A stretch of 10,010 nt of DNA from Pavlovales sp. CCMP2436 (Eukaryota > Haptophyta > Pavlovophyceae > Pavlovales). The stretch is from positions 125,443 through 135,452 of the forward strand of contig MU631335.1 of assembly GCA_026770615.1 (NCBI GenBank), in the 5' to 3' direction. Below are positions 6,579-10,010 of this stretch, in pieces (positions within the stretch are counted from its first letter, which is position 1; each line of letters starts with the position of its first letter). Position numbers and translations under genes: made by a program. The notes under the pieces were generated by a model. The model saw nothing but the letters and a program-made list of their open reading frames with translations. It was not told where the DNA came from and did not search any database.

Positions 6579-8634
6579 ATGTCGACCGCCATGCGCGCTC
6601 GCTGGGCCAAGCGGCCGCTCGACGCGGACGCCGCGCCCAGAGCCGAGGAGACTGAGGAGGTCGAGGCGATGCCCGAACTCACGGCCATCAAGGCGGAGGC
6701 GGAGGTGGAGGCGGAGGCGGAGGCTTGCGGCTTCGTGGCCAGCCCCGAGGCCATCAAGGCCGATGCGCCGGCGCCTGCGCTCGGCTTCGCCGCCGATCTC
6801 GAGGCATTCCAACGACAGCATCTGCAAGCCGCGACCGCGTACCGCGAGAAGCTGCTATCGGCTGAGGCGCCCGAGCAGCCGCTCAAGTGCGACTACTGTC
6901 CGCGCGCCTTTGGGACGGAGCGCGGGCTCAAGCGCCACCGCCACGCGTGCCGGTTGCGCCACCACCGCGACCCCGAGGAGGCCGCCGAGGAAGGCGGCGG
7001 TGGCGGCGGCGGCGGCAGCGGCGGCGGCGGCGGCGGCGACGACGATGACGAGGATGTCCCTGTCGCGACCGTCACGTGTGATCTGTGCTTCAAGGTCTGC
7101 CGCTCGCTCCAAGGGTACCACCGCCATCGCAGGGTCTGCGTGCCTCGCAACGGCGTGGTGCCGCCGCGGCCAACGCCACCACGTACAGGTGGCCAGGCTG
7201 CGCCCGTGCAGACCGTTGCGTACGACCTGATGGGCGGAGTGTTCACCTGCGACCTGTGTGCACGCATGTTTGTCAACGAGCGGGGGCTCAAGCGGCACAG
7301 GCACGCCTGCAACGAGAAGGTGGTGCAGGCGCGCGTGCCCGAGCCGCGCGAAGCGAAGCAGTGGGCAGTGGCGGTGGCCATGCCTGCGGGGTCGTGGCCG
7401 ACCGCTATGGCCGTGGCATTGCCTGCGGGGCGTGGCGCCGGCTTCCGGCCCTCGCCAGCGCGCCCGGTGGCGCAGGGTGTCGTCGTGGGGCCCGGTCAGG
7501 AGGCGGTAGTGGTGGACGCAAGGACCGTTGTGTTGGACGCGCGGCTCTTCGGGCGGGCGGGCACGGTGGAGGAGATGGAGGTGGAGGCGGAGGTCTTCTC
7601 GGCGGAGGTGGGCGAGGAGGAGGGGGTGCAGATGTGCGAGGTAGAGGGGATGGAGGTGGAGGCTTTCGCGGGCGACGTGCAGTGGGATGGGAGCGCCTCG
7701 CAGCCGCACGGCGTGGCGGGGGGCCTACCGCTCTGGCAGGGGGGGGAGGAGGGTGGGAATGGGAACGCATCGATCGACGGCTGGTTGCGGCAGCAAGTGA
7801 GCGGGCTTTGCGCGCGTGAAGATATGCCGCCGAGTGAGAGAGAGGTGGCGCAGATGGCTTCCATTGGGTGGCAGGACGGCGCGAGCGGAGAGACGCACCT
7901 CACCGACTTCCTGCGGGTAGATGCCCCCCCCACTGTACACACACACACACTACCCTCTTTGACTGCCCCGTGCTCACCGACTGCCTCCCCCTCCTCCTAA
8001 TGCAGGGCCGCAACCTCCACTCCGCCGCCGTGCAGGGGGTGCGCTCTAGACTGCTGCGCTGGCTCGAGCAGGAAAGAGTCGACAACTACCCCTCCCAGCT
8101 TGAACCCACCATCGCCTATCCCGTGGGCCACGCCGGTGCGCCCCGCCCCGCCGTCGGCCGCGCCTTTGCCATGGCCATCGCCGTGCCGCTCGGGGAGGGA
8201 ACGGGCGGACCGGAGGCGATCCGACGGCGGCTTTGGTCACCTGAGGAGGACGACCTGCTACACGAGCTGGTCGCTTCGCACGGACAGAACGCGTGGGCGC
8301 AGCTGGCTCCCTCCTTCGCGGAGCGCACGGTCCGCCAGGTGTAGACTTTTTTTTTAATTTTTTTTTAACGAAATAGTCATTCCAAGATCCTAGAGGAGTA
8401 AATTCTTTGTAAAACAAAACTAATAACTTATCAACTTTGTCTCTATGAGCCTTCATACAAGTAATGAATAACCTTAACACATTAAAAATACACAATGCAG
8501 GAACCGTTTCGTGAGCTGCCTGCCCCCCTCCGTATATTCATATACTCGTAATAATGCAAAAAATACAGTGTCGCAACCGCTACGTGAACTACCTGGCGCC
8601 CGGCATCTCGCTAGAGGAGTACGCCCCCGACGAG
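6579..8634 (+). CDS. C2HC zinc-finger and Myb domain protein, 3' incomplete
   Basis: Probable DNA-binding nuclear regulator. Exons are 6579-7916, 8006-8338 and 8569-8634, all joined in phase 0, for 579 residues up to a donor GTGCAT at 8635; the end is missing. Three fingers share C-x2-C-x12-H-x3-C: C104/C107/H120/C124, C167/C170/H183/C187 and C224/C227/H240/C244, two with GLKRHRHAC. Acidic stretches precede the fingers (EETEEVEA) and follow them (EEMEVEAEVFSAEVGEEEG), and a Gly/Asp run lies between fingers 1 and 2. Exons 2-3 encode a Myb repeat: W523 in WSPEEDDLLHELV, W543 in AWAQLA, then TVRQ|CRNRYVNYLAPGI, with Tyr562 in place of the third Trp. After it, EEYAPDE aligns with the start of a second repeat (Tyr571 in the Trp place), so exon 3 stops inside that repeat. 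Reading past the donor gives only low-complexity Asn/Thr until TAG at 8746. The ATG at 6591 is an alternative start. Confidence 0.85.
7917..8005 (+). other. Intron 1 of the zinc-finger/Myb gene
   Basis: An 89-base intron with donor GTAGATG after CTGCGG and acceptor CTAATGCAG. It contains a C-run, an (AC)6-like tract near 7937-7949, and CTAAT just upstream of the AG that could serve as branch site, with a CT-rich tract before it. Splicing joins DFLR to GRNLHSAAV in phase 0. Without splicing the zinc-finger frame ends at 8000. Confidence 0.8.
8339..8568 (+). other. Intron 2 of the zinc-finger/Myb gene, splitting the Myb repeat
   Basis: The donor is GTGTAG after CGCCAG and the acceptor AAATACAG. 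It splits the Myb repeat exactly between TVRQ and CRNRY, which is the best evidence for the boundaries. It holds T-tracts near the donor and an AT-rich body. About 75 bases before the true acceptor, at 8484-8521, lies a degenerate copy of the next exon's start. Confidence 0.88.
8484..8521 (+). repeat. Degenerate duplicate of the Myb exon start
   Basis: Bases 8494-8521 match the start of the functional exon (28-base comparison, 21 identical), and AAAAATACA upstream of each copy (8484-8492 and 8559-8567) is also shared, so the similarity spans the intron/exon border. In the homologous frame it would read NRFVSCLPP, against NRYVNYLAP. However, its nearest AG acceptor (8498-8499) would put it out of that frame, so it looks like a non-functional tandem duplicate. 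Confidence 0.6.
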
Positions 8635-8750
8635 GTGCATATGAATACTCATCATAATACTACTACCCACAATAACAGTAGTAACCGCAATAATAGTAAC
8701 AACGAGAAGAACAAGAGTAATACTCATGTGTGTGTGTGTATTTTGTAGAG
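8635..8750 (+). repeat. Start of the last intron, with A/C/T trinucleotide repeats
   Basis: After the donor at 8635 the sequence becomes low complexity: ACT, AAT and AAC triplets, ending in a (TG)n run at about 8727-8738. It resembles the microsatellite in the intron at 1519-1771, which supports reading it as intron rather than as an Asn/Thr-rich protein tail. Confidence 0.65.
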
Positions 8751-9720
8751 TGTAGTACTCCCCGCTCAGTAACGTACGTCTCATTTGATGCACACTACAA
8801 ATGGAGGCCTTCCCAATGTCCCCGCGGGCTAAAAGTTAGGGCTTAATCGCCAAGCCCCCGAGCCACATTTGGCTAGCAAACAAGCACCCACCCAGAAAAA
8901 AGAATGAGTGCTCACGTAAGTAAATAAATAGATAGCCGAGTTTTGAGAGTTGTATTTCAACTTTTGAGAACCCGGCCGCCTACCGGCCGCATACGCCGCG
9001 GGGACTCGAATCCCAGCCGCGCCACGCCCGGTGATGGTACTGCTGGGTTGTGGGCGGGCATGGTGCGTGCAGGGGGTGCTCTCCGAGCGCGCCATGTCGC
9101 CTTTGAGGCGCGCAGGTGTGGCCGTCGCGCCCTCGTTCGCCTGATGCGGGTGATGATGAGACGGGTCTTCGGAGGAGAAGGGCACACAGCACACCTTCGA
9201 GGCGCGCGATCGCTCCCCAGCCCCTCTCAAGGCCCCCGGACCGGCAGAAAGCCCGGGGAGCGATCGCGCGCCTCGAAGGTGTGCTGTGTGCCCTTCTCCT
9301 CCGAAGACCCGTCTCATCATCACCCGCATCAGGCGAACGAGGGCGCGACGGCCACACCTGCGCGCCTCAAAGGCGACATGGCGCGCTCGGAGAGCACCCC
9401 CTGCACGCACCATGCCCGCCCACAACCCAGCAGTACCATCACCGGGCGTGGCGCGGCTGGGATTCGAGTCCCCGCGGCGTATGCGGCCGGTAGGCGGCCG
9501 GGTTCTCAAAAGTTGAAATACAACTCTCAAAACTCGGCTATCTATTTATTTACTTACGTGAGCACTCATTCTTTATTCTGGGTGGGTACTTGTCAGCAAG
9601 CCAAATGTGGCTCGGGGGCTTGGCGATTGGGCCCTAGCTATTTAGCCCGCGGGGACATTGGGAAAGCCTCCATTTGTGAACCAATTGAGACGTACGTTAC
9701 TGGGCGGGAAGTATGTAGTA
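8751..9720. mobile_element. Palindromic foldback element with 7-bp flanking repeat
   Basis: Two arms of about 460 bases are inverted copies of each other: 8756-9218 and 9255-9713, around a 36-base spacer (9219-9254). The inner 320 bases per arm (8899-9218 and 9255-9574) match without a mismatch that I could find. The outer 140 are about 90% identical by eye, with two small indels. The element is flanked by TGTAGTA at 8751-8757 and again at 9714-9720, overlapping the left end by two bases; a duplication of five to seven bases fits. Terminal bases are TACTCCCCGCTCAGTAACG on the left and nearly its complement on the right. Long mirrored open frames inside (for example the identical MRVVFQLLRTRPP from 8943 plus and 9530 minus) follow from the palindrome plus high GC and are not taken as genes. 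No transposase is present. The superfamily is unassigned. Confidence 0.85.
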
Positions 9721-9775
9721 TGTATTATAGTATCCTATATTATATTATATTATATATATCTTCCTCATCATCCAC
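9721..9775. repeat. AT-rich tract after the foldback element
   Basis: TATA and TATTA repeats (about 9721-9760) lead into the first copy of the 93-base direct repeat. A similar AT tract (about 9886-9917) precedes the second copy. Confidence 0.7.
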
Positions 9776-9886
9776 CACTTCTACCAGCTCCCCACTTCGG
9801 CGTAGCGCGTAGGAGCCTGCGTCAGAGCGCTTAGATCAGCCTGACTTGAACTTGAAACGTACCGCCAGCCCGAACCCCCCTACATT

Positions 9887-9917
<31 letters not shown>

Positions 9918-10010
9918 CACTTCTACCAGCTCCCCACTTCGGCGTAGCGCGTAGGAGCCTGCGTCAGAGCGCTTAGATCAGCCTGACTTGAACTTGAAAC
10001 GTACCGCCAG
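9776..10010. repeat. 93-bp perfect direct repeat, 142-bp period
   Basis: Bases 9776-9868 recur without a visible change at 9918-10010, where the window ends, so the second copy may continue. The 49 bases between them are a short C-rich stretch and an AT microsatellite. The unit (AT tract plus about 93 GC-balanced bases) may be the edge of a tandem or satellite array. It has no open frame of note and no RNA gene that I recognise. Confidence 0.93.

Noticed and set aside
6993..7040. GGC repeat as a possible CRISPR-like or regulatory array
   Set aside because: It simply encodes a poly-Gly/Ser linker between fingers 1 and 2. No spaced repeats of CRISPR type exist anywhere in the window.
6855..7709. 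284-residue minus-strand open frame opposite the zinc-finger exon
   Set aside because: His/Leu/Arg-rich shadow of the finger and acidic regions. The plus strand has the regular Cys/His pattern.
8829..9812. Long identical open frames on both strands of the palindrome (233 and 289 residues)
   Set aside because: They are mirror images produced by the inverted repeat and by GC-rich composition. Several other frames are also open, the proteins are Arg-rich with no domain, and the frames run out into AT repeats.

Overview
This is a stretch of nuclear genome from a eukaryote, most likely a GC-rich unicellular alga or another protist. Four protein-coding genes can be supported. Their exons are GC-rich. 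Three have GT-AG introns that are much more AT-rich or low in complexity, many splice acceptors end in GCAG, and one product is a subunit of eukaryotic RNA polymerase III. I see no bacterial operons or Shine-Dalgarno spacing. The species cannot be fixed from sequence alone; haptophytes, pelagophytes or similar GC-rich algae are plausible.

Layout. Bases 1-433 hold two broken copies of an exon start, followed by about 300 bp of AT microsatellite. Bases 434-2044 (+) are the 3' part of a multi-exon gene for an Ala/Glu/Arg-rich, helical, Lys-rich protein of unknown function. Bases 2045-2701 are non-coding, with a GC hairpin, an A22 tract and a probable MFS promoter. Bases 2702-4556 (+) encode a two-exon Bcr/CflA-type major facilitator drug transporter. 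Bases 4557-5901 have no confident gene but carry a clear 155-bp MITE with an 8-bp target-site duplication. Bases 5902-6351 (-) encode the Pol III subunit RPC11/POLR3K. A 227-bp divergent promoter region separates it from a zinc-finger/Myb gene (+, exons 6579-7916, 8006-8338, 8569-8634), which has three C2HC fingers, a Myb repeat, and the start of a second Myb repeat that is not completed here. From about 8756 to 9713 lies a nearly 1-kb palindromic foldback element flanked by a 7-bp direct repeat, apparently inside the last intron of the zinc-finger/Myb gene. The window ends in a 93-bp perfect direct repeat with a 142-bp period.

The genes do not form an evident pathway: a drug-type exporter, a Pol III core subunit, a likely transcription factor and an unknown helical protein. 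The most interesting points are the uniform C2HC fingers fused to a Myb domain, the foldback element with perfect inner and diverged outer arms, the well-delimited MITE, and a recurring pattern in which short pieces spanning exon/intron boundaries are duplicated inside neighbouring introns (three independent places).
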